A stretch of 64,000 nt of DNA from an uncultured Sterolibacteriaceae bacterium (GTDB taxonomy: Bacteria; Pseudomonadota; Gammaproteobacteria; Burkholderiales; Rhodocyclaceae). The notes under the pieces were generated by a model. The model saw only the letters and a program-made list of their open reading frames with translations, was not told the DNA's origin and ran no database searches. Positions within the stretch are counted from its first letter, which is position 1, and every line of letters begins with the position of its first letter. The position numbers and the translations under genes are program-made. Shown piece by piece: positions 1 to 7,891 of this stretch. The stretch lies in the NCBI GenBank assembly GCA_937888595.1, contig CALARK010000008.1, forward strand, positions 186,001 to 250,000, in the 5' to 3' direction.

Positions 1-2
1 GC

Positions 3-1106
3 GACGACCCCGCTGCAATCCACGCCGTGCGCATCGCCACCGGCGAAGCCGACGCGGTGATCGGCGGCGACGCCGTGGTCAGCGCTGGCAAGGAGGCCCT
101 GGCGAAGATGCAGCTCGGCCGCACGCGCGCCGTCGTCAATTGCGCCGAAACGCCGACCGCCGAATTCACCCACAATCCCGACTGGCAGTTCCCGCTGGCG
201 CGCATCAAGACGGCCCTGACCGAGGCGGTCGGTGCACCGGCCCTCGACTGCCTCGACGCCACGACGCTGGCGACGCGCCTGATGGGCAACGCGATCTACG
301 CCAACCTGCTGCTGCTCGGCTTCGCCTGGCAGCGCGGCTTGGTACCAGTGAGCGAGGCGGCGCTCGCGCGCGCCATCGAACTCAACGGCACGGCCGTGGC
401 GATGAACCTGCGCGCCTTCCGCTGGGGTCGCCGGCTGGCGCACGATCCTTCCTGCACGCCCCGGATTGACGCCGCCGTCCCGCCGGAGCCGACTTTCGAA
501 GAATTGGTCGAAGACCGAGTCCGGCGCCTCGCCGACTACCAGGACACCGCCTATGCCGCGCGCTACCGGACGCTGGTCGAGCGCGTGCACGCCCATCCGG
601 CCGCCGATGCGGCGCTCGCCACCGCAGTCGCGCGCAACTACTACAAGCTGCTGGCGATCAAGGACGAATACGAAGTCGCGCGGCTGTTCGCCGAGACCGA
701 CTTCCTGGCGAAAATCGACGCCGCTTTCGAGGGCGACTACGCGCTGCATTTCCACCTCGCCCCGCCGCTGCTGGCGAAGCCCGACCCGAACACGGGCCGC
801 ATCCGCAAACGGACATTCGGTCCGTGGATGATGATGGCCTTCCGCTGGCTGGCCAAAGCCAGGGCGCTGCGCGGCACGCGCTGGGATCTCTTCGGCCGCA
901 GCGCCGACCGCAGATTCGACCGCCAGTTGCTGGCCGACTACGAGGCCGACATCGCGCGGCTGCTTGACCGTCTGGGCCCACAGAATCATGCGGCCGCGCT
1001 CGAGCTGGCATGCTGGCCGGAGGAGGTACGCGGCTTCGGTCACGTCCGGCAAAAGTCGGCGCTGGCGGGACGGCGTCGCCGGGAGGCAGCGCTTGCGCGC
1101 CTCTGA
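3..1106 (+). CDS. Indolepyruvate ferredoxin oxidoreductase, C-terminal part (5' truncated by window edge)
   Basis: The frame is open from the first bases, so the gene begins upstream; 367 residues are visible. They match the C-terminal part of the large fused indolepyruvate/2-oxoacid:ferredoxin oxidoreductases. These decarboxylate aryl pyruvates to aryl-acetyl-CoA with reduction of ferredoxin. Visible family segments are the gamma-type portion (GEADAVIGGDAVVSAGKEAL) and the DUF6537-like tail with YKLLAIKDEYEVARL, LHFHLAPPLLAKPD and KRTFGPWMMMAFRWLAK. The thiamine and Fe-S domains are off the window. Two copies of the dispersed repeat lie inside it: 474-496 (encoding AVPPEPTF) and 1051-1074, close to the C-terminus. 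The TTG start of the next gene overlaps the 3' end. An aryl-CoA producing role fits the CoA ligases and Liv transporter nearby, but that link is inference. Confidence 0.85.
   Translation, partial: DDPAAIHAVRIATGEADAVIGGDAVVSAGKEALAKMQLGRTRAVVNCAETPTAEFTHNPDWQFPLARIKTALTEAVGAPALDCLDATTLATRLMGNAIYANLLLLGFAWQRGLVPVSEAALARAIELNGTAVAMNLRAFRWGRRLAHDPSCTPRIDAAVPPEPTFEELVEDRVRRLADYQDTAYAARYRTLVERVHAHPAADAALATAVARNYYKLLAIKDEYEVARLFAETDFLAKIDAAFEGDYALHFHLAPPLLAKPDPNTGRIRKRTFGPWMMMAFRWLAKARALRGTRWDLFGRSADRRFDRQLLADYEADIARLLDRLGPQNHAAALELACWPEEVRGFGHVRQKSALAGRRRREAALARL
474..496 (-). repeat. Dispersed 23-bp repeat, copy 1
   Basis: One mismatch to the consensus (AAAGTCGGCG + CCGGCGGGACGGC, read on the stated strand). 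Antisense inside the oxidoreductase gene, encoding AVPPEPTF. Confidence 0.8.
1051..1074 (+). repeat. Dispersed 23-bp repeat, copy 2
   Basis: One mismatch. Sense orientation near the 3' end of the oxidoreductase gene, in a different codon phase from the other sense copies (QKSALAGR). Confidence 0.85.
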
Positions 1107-1863
1107 AGCCTATCCGCTGCGCAAGGCGGTGCTCGCCCAACTGGGCGGTCTGGCCGCTGTCGCGCTGCTGATCATCGGGCTGCGGCAGATCGCGCAGGTC
1201 GATCCGGCCGGGATCGGCTTCGTGCTGGCCCTGCTGCAGGGCGGCATCGCGGCCATGATCGCGCTGCGACAGCGGGCACCGTCGTGGTGGCTGGCCATCC
1301 ACCTCGGCTTCGTCCCGCTGCTGGTCTTCGTGCAGGGGCTGCAGCTCGCCCCAGGCTGGTTCCTGGCCGGCTTCATCCTGCTGCTGCTGCTGTTCTGGCG
1401 CACCGACCGCAGCCGCGTACCGCTCTACCTCAGCAACCGGGCCACCACGGCCGCGGTGCTGGAACTGCTGCCCGCCACCCCCTGCCGGCTGATCGACCTC
1501 GGCTGCGGCGATGGCGGGCTGCTGGCCCGGCTGGCGAGCGCGCGGCCGGACTGCGATTTCGTCGGCATCGAGCATGCCCCCCTGCCCTGGCTGCTGGCGA
1601 AGCTGCGTGCCACCGCCCTGCCGAACCTGATGATCCGGCGCGCCGACTTCTGGCAGGTGCCGCTCGCCGGCTACGACCTCGTCTATGCCTTCCTATCCCC
1701 GGCCCCGATGCCGCGCCTGTGGGCCAAGGCGACGGCCGAAATGCGGCCGGACGCCCTGCTGGTCAGCAACAGCTTTCCCGTGCCGGAGGCCGACGCCGGG
1801 TTCGTCGTCGAAGTCGATGACCGCAGGAATACCCGTCTTTTCTGCTATCGGCCGCATCCCTGA
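1093..1863 (+). CDS. Membrane-anchored class I SAM-dependent methyltransferase
   Basis: 256 residues from a TTG start at 1093. That start is preceded by a clear GGGAGG ribosome site (1081-1086, 6 nt spacing) and overlaps the upstream gene by 14 nt, suggesting translational coupling. An in-frame ATG at 964 would add a basic stretch that only mirrors the upstream gene in another frame, so it was rejected. Four hydrophobic segments (about residues 12-31, 41-58, 65-85 and 88-102) precede a Rossmann methyltransferase domain whose SAM-binding motif I is LIDLGCGDGG (133-142). The catalytic domain is short, about 120 residues. Substrate is unknown; the membrane anchor suggests a lipid, quinone or envelope substrate, which is inference. 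Confidence 0.75.
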   Translation: MRASEAYPLRKAVLAQLGGLAAVALLIIGLRQIAQVDPAGIGFVLALLQGGIAAMIALRQRAPSWWLAIHLGFVPLLVFVQGLQLAPGWFLAGFILLLLLFWRTDRSRVPLYLSNRATTAAVLELLPATPCRLIDLGCGDGGLLARLASARPDCDFVGIEHAPLPWLLAKLRATALPNLMIRRADFWQVPLAGYDLVYAFLSPAPMPRLWAKATAEMRPDALLVSNSFPVPEADAGFVVEVDDRRNTRLFCYRPHP

Positions 1864-1967
1864 CAATAAAACCGGCGAATCCGCTGCATTTCCGGCCATC
1901 CCCCACCCCACCAATCCAGAATAATCCAGCTTCAGACGCGCGTGCCCGGACATGCGCAGGAGGCAAA

Positions 1968-2669
1968 ATGGCGGACATCATCTGCATCATCGGCAACAAG
2001 GGCGGCACCGGCAAGACCACGCTTTCGCACATGCTGTGCCAGGGGCTCGGCCTGCTCGGCCAGCGCTCGGTCTGCGTGCTGACCGATACCTACCGCGAAC
2101 CGCTCGATCCCACCGACCGGCGCTACCTGATCGCCGACGCCCGCTCGCGCGAAGCGCTCGGCAAGGTGACGGACAAGATCCGTTCCCTGCAGGCCTGGCT
2201 GGGCGTGATCGACGGCGGTGGCAACCGCACCGAGATGGACCGGCGCCTCTACGGCATGGCCGACCTCGTCCTGCTGCCCTTCCGCGATTCGCACGAAGAC
2301 ATCCGCACCGTCATCCGCGACCTCGAGATGCTGCCGCGCGCCTATGCCATCCCGACCCAGTGGCCGACCAATGCCTGGCAGCGCGACGCCGCGGAAAAGG
2401 CCGTCACGGAACTGCTCGCCCCCTACCGCGACCGCATTCTCGATCCGGTGTTCAGCCTGTCGGCAAGCAAGCAGCTGCTGCAGAAGCACATCCCGGCGAG
2501 CCTGCCGACACCGCTGGCCAATGCCTGCCGCGCCGTGGCGCACCAGGTGGTCGACCTGCTGCAGCTGCCGCTGGACGAGGGGATGCCGCTGCCGGGCATC
2601 GGCGTACGCGCGGCCAGCGCCAACGAGCCGCGCGCGATGGCGGCGCGACCGATGGCCGTGGCCGCCTGA
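1968..2669 (+). CDS. Orphan ParA/MinD-type ATPase
   Basis: 233 residues with a deviant Walker A motif KGGTGKTT at 11-18, including the signature first lysine K11, and a Walker B-like segment ending GVIDGGG (79-85). These are hallmarks of the ParA/MinD/McdA family, whose members dimerise with ATP and position cargo on the nucleoid or membrane. No parB, parS-like site or minC partner lies beside it, so it is an orphan. The start is supported by AGGAGG at 1958-1963. The C-terminus (about residues 200-233) is Ala/Arg-rich and low complexity. A PhaM-like granule-nucleoid protein is encoded 0.7 kb downstream, so granule positioning is one possible job. That is speculation. Confidence 0.75.
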   Translation: MADIICIIGNKGGTGKTTLSHMLCQGLGLLGQRSVCVLTDTYREPLDPTDRRYLIADARSREALGKVTDKIRSLQAWLGVIDGGGNRTEMDRRLYGMADLVLLPFRDSHEDIRTVIRDLEMLPRAYAIPTQWPTNAWQRDAAEKAVTELLAPYRDRILDPVFSLSASKQLLQKHIPASLPTPLANACRAVAHQVVDLLQLPLDEGMPLPGIGVRAASANEPRAMAARPMAVAA

Positions 2670-2684
2670 GGAAGCCAGGCCTGG

Positions 2685-3317
2685 CTAGGCCTTCTTGCCC
2701 TGCGCGACGAGCAGGGCCTGCGAGCGGTTGCCGACGCCGAGCGCCTTGAAGATCGCGGAGACGTGGATCTTCACCGTACCCTCGGTGACGTTCAGCAGTT
2801 CGCCGATCTCGCGGTTGGTCTTGCCCTCGGCCAGCAGTTCGAGCACGCGGGCCTGGCTCTTGGTCAGGCCGAAGCGTTCGGCCACGGTCTTCGCCCGCCG
2901 CCGCCGGCCGCTGAGTTCGCGATATTCGGGCGGCAGCCAGATCTCGCCGGCCAGCACCTCGCGCAGAGCGCCGAGCAAGGTATCTGTGGGACTCGCCTTC
3001 GACACGAAGCCCGCCGCCCCCTGGCGGATCGCCTTCATCACCGTATCGGCATCGTCCATCGCCGAGAGGATCACCACCGGAATATGCGGATGGCGCTTGC
3101 GGATCACGCCGAGGAAGGCCATCCCGCCGGTGCCCGGCAGCATCAGGTCGAGCAGCAGGAGGTCGAAATCGTCGTTGGCGTCGAGAATGCGCGTCGCATC
3201 ATCGGCATCGCGTGCGCCGAGGATTTCAGCCGGGCTGTCCTTCTCTTCGAGCGCCTTGAGCGCCAGCATCAGGCCCTCGCGTACCAGCGCATGATCTTCG
3301 ATCACCAGAATCCGCAC
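2685..3317 (-). CDS. NarL/FixJ-family response regulator
   Basis: 210 residues. An N-terminal receiver domain shows acidic residues E7/D8, phospho-acceptor D57 in LLLLDLMLPG, and the conserved Lys in FVSKAS. A C-terminal LuxR-type helix-turn-helix follows (LTKSQARVLELLAEGKTNREIGELLNVTEGTVKIHVS). The GTG start at 3317 was chosen because GGGGAG sits 6 nt upstream and the protein then begins directly with the receiver strand (RILVIEDH). No sensor kinase is adjacent, so it is an orphan regulator whose partner may be one of the kinases at 15.8 or 27 kb. It is transcribed divergently from the PhaM-like gene and converges on the ParA-like gene. Confidence 0.9.
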   Translation of the reverse strand: MRILVIEDHALVREGLMLALKALEEKDSPAEILGARDADDATRILDANDDFDLLLLDLMLPGTGGMAFLGVIRKRHPHIPVVILSAMDDADTVMKAIRQGAAGFVSKASPTDTLLGALREVLAGEIWLPPEYRELSGRRRRAKTVAERFGLTKSQARVLELLAEGKTNREIGELLNVTEGTVKIHVSAIFKALGVGNRSQALLVAQGKKA

Positions 3318-3344
3318 TTCTGTCTCCCCTTTTAGAGTCCGGCT

Positions 3345-3374
3345 ATCATAATGGCTCATCCCTATTCCTGTCGA
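3345..3374 (-). promoter_or_regulatory. Candidate sigma70 promoter of the NarL-type regulator
   Basis: On the minus strand, TCGACA (3369-3374) is separated by 18 nt from TATGAT (3345-3350). The putative start point lies just upstream of the GGGGAG ribosome site. The -35 box abuts the ATG of the divergent PhaM-like gene, so binding here could affect both genes. Motif match only. Confidence 0.4.
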
Positions 3375-3376
3375 GC

Positions 3377-3802
3377 ATGGCCATGACAAACGAAACGCGC
3401 AACGACCCGATGGATTTCCTCAAGAACATGTGGGGCAACATGGGCTTCAGCCTCCCCGGCATGGTCACCCCGACCCTCGACACCGACGAGCTCGGCAAGC
3501 GCATCGCCGACCTCAAGGCCGTCGAAGGATGGATGAAATCCAATCTCAGCCTGCTGCAGATGAGCATCCAGGCCCTCGAGATGCAGCGCTCCACGCTCGC
3601 CGCCTTCCAGCAGATGAGCCAGGCCGCACAGGGGGAAAGCAGCGGCGAACCCGCGCCCAACCCCTTCCTCAACCCGGCCAACTGGCCGATGCCCTGGAAC
3701 ATGATGAGTAGCACCGAAGCGACGGCGACGGCGGCGGACCCGACCGAACCGCAGGCCGAACCGGCCGCGTCAGCCGGCAAGAAAGGCAAGCCAAAGCGGT
3801 AG
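3377..3802 (+). CDS. phaM: PhaM-family polyhydroxyalkanoate granule protein
   Basis: 141 residues. The N-terminal block MDFLKNMWGNMGFSLPGMV and the following TDELGKRIADLKAVEGWMKSNLSLLQMSIQALEMQRSTLAAF are typical of PhaM, a multifunctional PHB-granule protein. In the known family it activates the PHA synthase and tethers granules to the nucleoid. The C-terminus is a linker rich in Ala, Pro, Thr and Glu that ends in a basic tail (SAGKKGKPKR), as expected for a DNA-binding tail. ATG at 3377 or 3383 could be used; neither has a strong ribosome site. The 3' end overlaps the convergent AEC carrier gene by 33 bp. No PHA synthase is in the window. Confidence 0.75.
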   Translation: MAMTNETRNDPMDFLKNMWGNMGFSLPGMVTPTLDTDELGKRIADLKAVEGWMKSNLSLLQMSIQALEMQRSTLAAFQQMSQAAQGESSGEPAPNPFLNPANWPMPWNMMSSTEATATAADPTEPQAEPAASAGKKGKPKR

Positions 3803-4669
3803 GGTCGCCATCCCGAGCAGGGTGCTGGCGGAAATCAGCCAGGCCACCCGCGCCCCGTCCCCCCCCATGCGCTGCGCGAGGATATAGGCCGAGGAGGCCG
3901 TCGGCAGCGCGGCGAACGCCATCGCCACGTCGAAATGGATGCCGTGCAGTCCGATGGCACGTGCCACCACCAGCGCGATCAGCGGCATCGCCAGCAGCTT
4001 GACCGCCAGCAGCCAGGCCGCCGCGCCGCGCCCGCCCGGACCGAGCGCGCCGCGCAGCTTGAGCGCGGCGCCCACCGCCAGCAGGCCCAGGGCGATCGCG
4101 GCCTCCGCCAGGCGGCCGAGGAACTGGCCGACCGGCGCCGGCACGCCGAGGCCGGCGAGGTTCCACAACAGGGCCGCCAGCGTCGCGAGGAACAGCGGAT
4201 TCTTCGCCAGCTCGCGCCAGACCGAGGTCGTCCCGTGGCGGGCCAGCATCCAGACCGCGGCAAGGTTGGCGAAGGGCACCATGCCACCGGCCAGCAGACC
4301 CATGGCCGCGATGCCGGCCGCACCGTGCAGCTTGGCCGCGACCGCGAGGCCGATGTAGGAATTGAAGCGGAAGGCGCACTGGAACTGCGAGGCGAATGAA
4401 ATCGGTGTGATCTTCATCAACGGCCGCGCGACGATCGCCAGCAGCATCGCACCCGCCATCGCCGCCGCACCCGTGCCGATCAGGGGCACCGCGGCGAAGG
4501 ACAGCGGCGTCTTCGTGATCGCGTTGAACAGCAGCGCTGGGAAAAGCACGAAATAGACGAGCTTCTCGAGCCCCGTCCAGAAATGGTCGCCCAGCGTCAT
4601 CCAGCGCCGCAGACCGTAGCCGAGCAGGATCAGCGCGAAATCCGGAAACAGCGCGAGGGCGGTGTTCAC
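3770..4669 (-). CDS. AEC-family transporter
   Basis: 299 residues with about ten hydrophobic segments in the two five-helix halves expected of the auxin efflux carrier family, which export or exchange organic anions. Family features include an N-terminal FALILLGYGLRR segment, the FPALLFNAI motif of helix 2 and the C-terminal ALPTASSAYILAQRMGG motif. It lies 15 nt downstream of the CoA-transferase gene on the same strand and is probably co-transcribed with it. Substrate cannot be read from sequence; a carboxylate would fit the neighbours. The 3' end overlaps the convergent phaM tail. Confidence 0.8.
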   Translation of the reverse strand: MNTALALFPDFALILLGYGLRRWMTLGDHFWTGLEKLVYFVLFPALLFNAITKTPLSFAAVPLIGTGAAAMAGAMLLAIVARPLMKITPISFASQFQCAFRFNSYIGLAVAAKLHGAAGIAAMGLLAGGMVPFANLAAVWMLARHGTTSVWRELAKNPLFLATLAALLWNLAGLGVPAPVGQFLGRLAEAAIALGLLAVGAALKLRGALGPGGRGAAAWLLAVKLLAMPLIALVVARAIGLHGIHFDVAMAFAALPTASSAYILAQRMGGDGARVAWLISASTLLGMATLPLWLAFLAG

Positions 4670-4673
4670 GGCA

Positions 4674-5858
4674 TCAGATCACGCGGGCGGTGCGCAGGCC
4701 GGCGATCTGCTCGTCCGTGTAGCCCGCGGCACGCAGGATTGCCGTCCCGTCGGCGCCGACTTTCGGTGCCGGCGCACGCACGGCGAAGTCGAGCCCGCTC
4801 ATCTTCAGCGGCGGGGCGAACTGGCGCAAGCCATCCACGTCCGGCAGCATGCCGCGTGCCGCGAGTTGGGGGTGCGTCATCGCCTCCTCGAAAGTGAGCA
4901 CCGGCGTCACGCCGCAGTCGAAGCGGTCGAACAACGCGCTCCAGTGGGCCAGCGGCCGGCTGGCGAACAGTGTCTCGAGTTCGGCCCGCGTGCGCTCGCC
5001 ATCGGCCCCGCGCGCGAGGCCGAAGGGCTCGAGATCAGGGCGTTCGATCGCGTTGCAAAACACTCGCCAGAACTTCGTCTCGAGCGCGCCGACCGCCATC
5101 CAGCGGTCGTCCTGGGTGCGGTAGATGCCGTAGCCGGGCACGCCGCCGTTCAGGTCGTCGGTGCCGCGCGGCTGTGTCCGGCCGCGCGCCAGCACGGAGA
5201 GCAGGCCCGTGTAGGCGTGGGCGAAGGTCGCATCGGTCATCGCGACATCGATGTAGCGCCCCTCCCCGGTCGCCTTCGCACCGATCACCGCGGCGAGGAT
5301 GCCCATCGCGGCGCTCAGGGCACCGCCGAGCAGGTCGCCGATCTGCAGGTTGGGAATCGCCGGCGCACCACCTGCGGTACCGATCTGGTCGAGCACGCCG
5401 GCCGTCGCGATGTAGTTGAGGTCGTGCCCGGCGCGGTCCCGCCACGGGCCGTCCTGGCCGTAACCGGTGATGGCGCAATAGACAATGCGCGGATTGATCG
5501 CCTTGACCGCTTCATAGCCGACGCCGAGCTTGTCGACCACGCCGGGGCGGAAGCTCTCGACGATCACGTCGGCATCGCGGGCGAGGCGCAGGAAGACTTC
5601 CACGCCGGCCGGCTGCTTGAGGTCGAGCCGCAGGCCGCGCTTGTTCCGGTTCACCACCCGGAAGAAGAAACTGTCCTCGCCCGGCGCCGCGCCGAGCCCC
5701 ATCGTGCGGGCGTAATCGCCCGCACCGCCATCCTCGATCTTGATCACATCCGCACCGAGGTCGGCGAGGTGCAGGGTACAGACGGGACCGGGCAGCAGGC
5801 GGGTGAGGTCGAGGACTTTCAGCCCGGCGAGCGGGCCACTGGCGTGGGGTGCGGTCAT
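4674..5858 (-). CDS. Family III CoA-transferase / alpha-methylacyl-CoA racemase-like protein
   Basis: 394 residues from ATG 5858; longer upstream frames add non-homologous sequence. It belongs to the CaiB/BaiF family: GLKVLDLTRLLPGPVCTLHLADLGADVIKIE near the N-terminus, then GHDLNY and LQIGDLLGG. Residues H145, D175 and E260 (in VGALETKFW) occupy the positions of the catalytic His, Asp and Glu of alpha-methylacyl-CoA racemase. Epimerisation of 2-methylacyl-CoA is therefore more likely than CoA transfer. The C-terminal segment PKVGADGTAIL is encoded by a repeat copy (4741-4763), where relatives usually have a motif like LGEHT. It sits upstream of the AEC carrier and diverges from the Asp/Glu racemase gene. 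Confidence 0.8.
   Translation of the reverse strand: MTAPHASGPLAGLKVLDLTRLLPGPVCTLHLADLGADVIKIEDGGAGDYARTMGLGAAPGEDSFFFRVVNRNKRGLRLDLKQPAGVEVFLRLARDADVIVESFRPGVVDKLGVGYEAVKAINPRIVYCAITGYGQDGPWRDRAGHDLNYIATAGVLDQIGTAGGAPAIPNLQIGDLLGGALSAAMGILAAVIGAKATGEGRYIDVAMTDATFAHAYTGLLSVLARGRTQPRGTDDLNGGVPGYGIYRTQDDRWMAVGALETKFWRVFCNAIERPDLEPFGLARGADGERTRAELETLFASRPLAHWSALFDRFDCGVTPVLTFEEAMTHPQLAARGMLPDVDGLRQFAPPLKMSGLDFAVRAPAPKVGADGTAILRAAGYTDEQIAGLRTARVI
4741..4763 (-). repeat. Dispersed 23-bp repeat, copy 3
   Basis: One mismatch. Sense within the racemase-like CoA-transferase, encoding KVGADGTA. Confidence 0.85.
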
Positions 5859-5922
5859 GCGTTGATCCTGTTCTGCCGGACGGGGAGTAAGCTGCGACCG
5901 GCGCATTCTAGTGGGAGGCATC

Positions 5923-6621
5923 GTGAAAACCATCGGCCTGATCGGCGGCATGAGCTGGGAATCGACCCTGCCCTATTACCGCCTCATCAACGAGGGGGTG
6001 AAGCAGCGCCTCGGCGGCCTGCATTCGGCGCGGCTCGTGCTCTACAGCGTCGACTTCCACGAGATCGAAGTCCTGCAGCATGCCGGCCGCTGGGACGAGG
6101 CCGGTGCATCGCTCGCCGCTGCGGCATGCGCCTTGCGCGCCGCCGGCGCGGAATGCATCGTGCTGTGCACGAACACGATGCACAAGGTCGCCTCGGCGAT
6201 CGAGGCGGCGGCAGGCATTCCGCTGCTGCACATCGCCGACCCGACGGCGCTCGCCGTGAAGCGCGCCGGCATCGGCACGGTCGGCCTGCTCGGCACGCGC
6301 TTCACGATGGAGCAGGACTTCTACCGTGGTCGGCTGGAAAGCGCGCATGGCCTGTGCGTCGTCGTTCCGGAGGCTGCCGATCGCGAAATCGTGCACCGCG
6401 TGATCTACGACGAGCTGTGCCTCGGCCAGACGCTCGAGGGTTCCCGTGCGGCGTATCGGGCGATCATCAGTCGTCTTGTGAAGGAGGGAGCGCAAGGCAT
6501 CATTCTCGGCTGTACCGAGATCGGCCTGCTGGTGCAGCAGGCCGACTCGCCGGTACCGTTGTTCGACACGACGGCGCTGCATGCCGCGAGCGCGGTCGAA
6601 TTCGCACTCGCCGGCCGCTAG
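5923..6621 (+). CDS. Aspartate/glutamate racemase family protein
   Basis: 232 residues from GTG 5923, with GGGAGG at 5913-5918 upstream; another GTG at 5911 would place the ribosome site inside the gene. The N-terminus VKTIGLIGGMSWESTLPYYRLINEGV is diagnostic of the YgeA/RacX-type branch. Both catalytic cysteines are present, in IVLCTNTMHK and IILGCTEIGL, consistent with a PLP-independent two-base racemase of broad amino-acid specificity. It converges on the ligase gene, with a repeat copy directly downstream. The physiological substrate is unknown. Confidence 0.85.
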   Translation: MKTIGLIGGMSWESTLPYYRLINEGVKQRLGGLHSARLVLYSVDFHEIEVLQHAGRWDEAGASLAAAACALRAAGAECIVLCTNTMHKVASAIEAAAGIPLLHIADPTALAVKRAGIGTVGLLGTRFTMEQDFYRGRLESAHGLCVVVPEAADREIVHRVIYDELCLGQTLEGSRAAYRAIISRLVKEGAQGIILGCTEIGLLVQQADSPVPLFDTTALHAASAVEFALAGR

Positions 6622-6624
6622 CGG

Positions 6625-6650
6625 GCCGTCCCGCCAGCACCGACTTTTTT
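6625..6650 (-). repeat. Dispersed 23-bp repeat, copy 4, between convergent genes
   Basis: Two mismatches; the A end is extended to six, read as six T on the plus strand. Together with GCTAGCGGG at 6617-6625 it can form a hairpin 6 nt before this T-run, so it may end transcription of the Asp/Glu racemase gene. Confidence 0.8.
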
Positions 6651-6652
6651 CT

Positions 6653-7891
6653 TCAGTCGTATTTCCGTTCGTCGCTGATGACCCTGCCATCATTGGGCAG
6701 GGTGCCGGGCACCGCCAGCACGACCTCGCCGCGCAGCTTGGTCAGTTCGCGCAGGGAAGCGGCGATCGCGGCGGCCAGCCCATCCTGCGGCGCGGCCTCG
6801 CAATGCAGCGTCATCGCATCGCTGCTGTCCGGATTGGTGATGACGAGCCGGGCCCGCGCGATCTCGGGATGGCGCTTGCGCACCGCCTCGACCTGCTCCG
6901 GATGCACGAACATGCCCTTGACCTTGGCGGTCTGGTCGGCGCGCCCCATCCAGCCCTTGATGCGTGCATTGGTGCGGCCGCACGCCGACCGCCCCGGGAG
7001 GATGGCCGACAGGTCGCCGGTGCCGAAGCGGATCAGCGGATAGGTCGGGTTGAAGGTGGTGACGACCACCTCGCCGACCTCGCCTTCGGGCACCGGCTCG
7101 CCGGTGCCGGGACGGACGATCTCGAGAATCACCTCCTCGTCGACGACCATGCCTTCGCGGGCCGGCGTTTCGTAGGCGATGACACCGAGGTCGGCCGTCG
7201 CATAGCACTGGAATCCAGCGATGCCGCGGGCGGCGAAGGCCTCGCGGACCGGCGGCAGGAAGGCCTCGCCCGATACCAGCGCCTTGGTGAGCGACGGGAT
7301 CTGCAGGCCCAGTTCGTCGGCCTTGTCGAGAAGAATCCGCAAAAAGGAGGGCGTGCCGACGTAGCCGTGCGGCTGCAGGTCGGCCATCGCCTGCAGCTGC
7401 TGCTCGGTCTGGCCGACGCCGCCGGGAAAGACCGTGCAGCCAAGCGCCAGCGCACCGCTTTCCATGATCCAGCCGCCCGGCGTCATGTGGTAGGAAAAAC
7501 TGTTGTGCACGAGGTCGCCGCTACGGAAACCGGCGGCGAACAGTGCGCGGGCCGTGCGCCAGTAGTCGGCATTGCGCCCTTCGGGTTCGTAGATCGGCCC
7601 GGGCGAAGAAAATACGCGGCCCATTTGTCCCCAGCGCGAAGCCACCAATCCGCCGAAGGGCCGATGCAGTTTCTGCAGTTCGATCAGCTCATGCTTGCGG
7701 ACGACCGGCAGTTGCGCCAGCGCGGTGCGGGAGGTGATCGCCGCCGCATCGACATCGCGCAGGCGGTCGGCGAACCACGGCGCATGGGCCTTGGCATGGG
7801 CGATCTGCGCCGGCAGGCGCGCCATGAGTGCCTGTTCGCGCGCGGCCGGATCGCGCGTTTCCAACGCATCGAAATGCTCGCTCATGGTCAT
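6653..7891 (-). CDS. Phenylacetate-CoA ligase-like AMP-forming enzyme
   Basis: 412 residues, PaaK-like branch of the adenylate-forming superfamily. Visible elements are the N-terminal PaaK-like region (QIAHAKAHAPWFADRLRDVD...LAQLPVVRKHELIELQ), the P-loop-like region VFSSPGPIYEP, the YATADLG adenine-binding segment, RFGTGDLS, and the hinge region GWMGRADQTAKVKGMFVHPEQV. The start ATG overlaps the livF stop by one base (TGATG), so translation is likely coupled. Expected reaction: acid + ATP + CoA to acyl-CoA + AMP + PPi. The aromatic-acid substrate is inferred from family; this is a shorter and more divergent member than true PaaK. Confidence 0.8.
   Translation of the reverse strand: MTMSEHFDALETRDPAAREQALMARLPAQIAHAKAHAPWFADRLRDVDAAAITSRTALAQLPVVRKHELIELQKLHRPFGGLVASRWGQMGRVFSSPGPIYEPEGRNADYWRTARALFAAGFRSGDLVHNSFSYHMTPGGWIMESGALALGCTVFPGGVGQTEQQLQAMADLQPHGYVGTPSFLRILLDKADELGLQIPSLTKALVSGEAFLPPVREAFAARGIAGFQCYATADLGVIAYETPAREGMVVDEEVILEIVRPGTGEPVPEGEVGEVVVTTFNPTYPLIRFGTGDLSAILPGRSACGRTNARIKGWMGRADQTAKVKGMFVHPEQVEAVRKRHPEIARARLVITNPDSSDAMTLHCEAAPQDGLAAAIAASLRELTKLRGEVVLAVPGTLPNDGRVISDERKYD

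Noticed and set aside
4662..7043. Very long open frame on the plus strand opposite the CoA-transferase gene
   Set aside because: Biased amino-acid content, no homology and no ribosome site; it mirrors the coding strand in high-GC DNA. The same applies to long plus-strand frames at 23208-26216 (opposite icmF) and 43499-46210 (opposite gltB).
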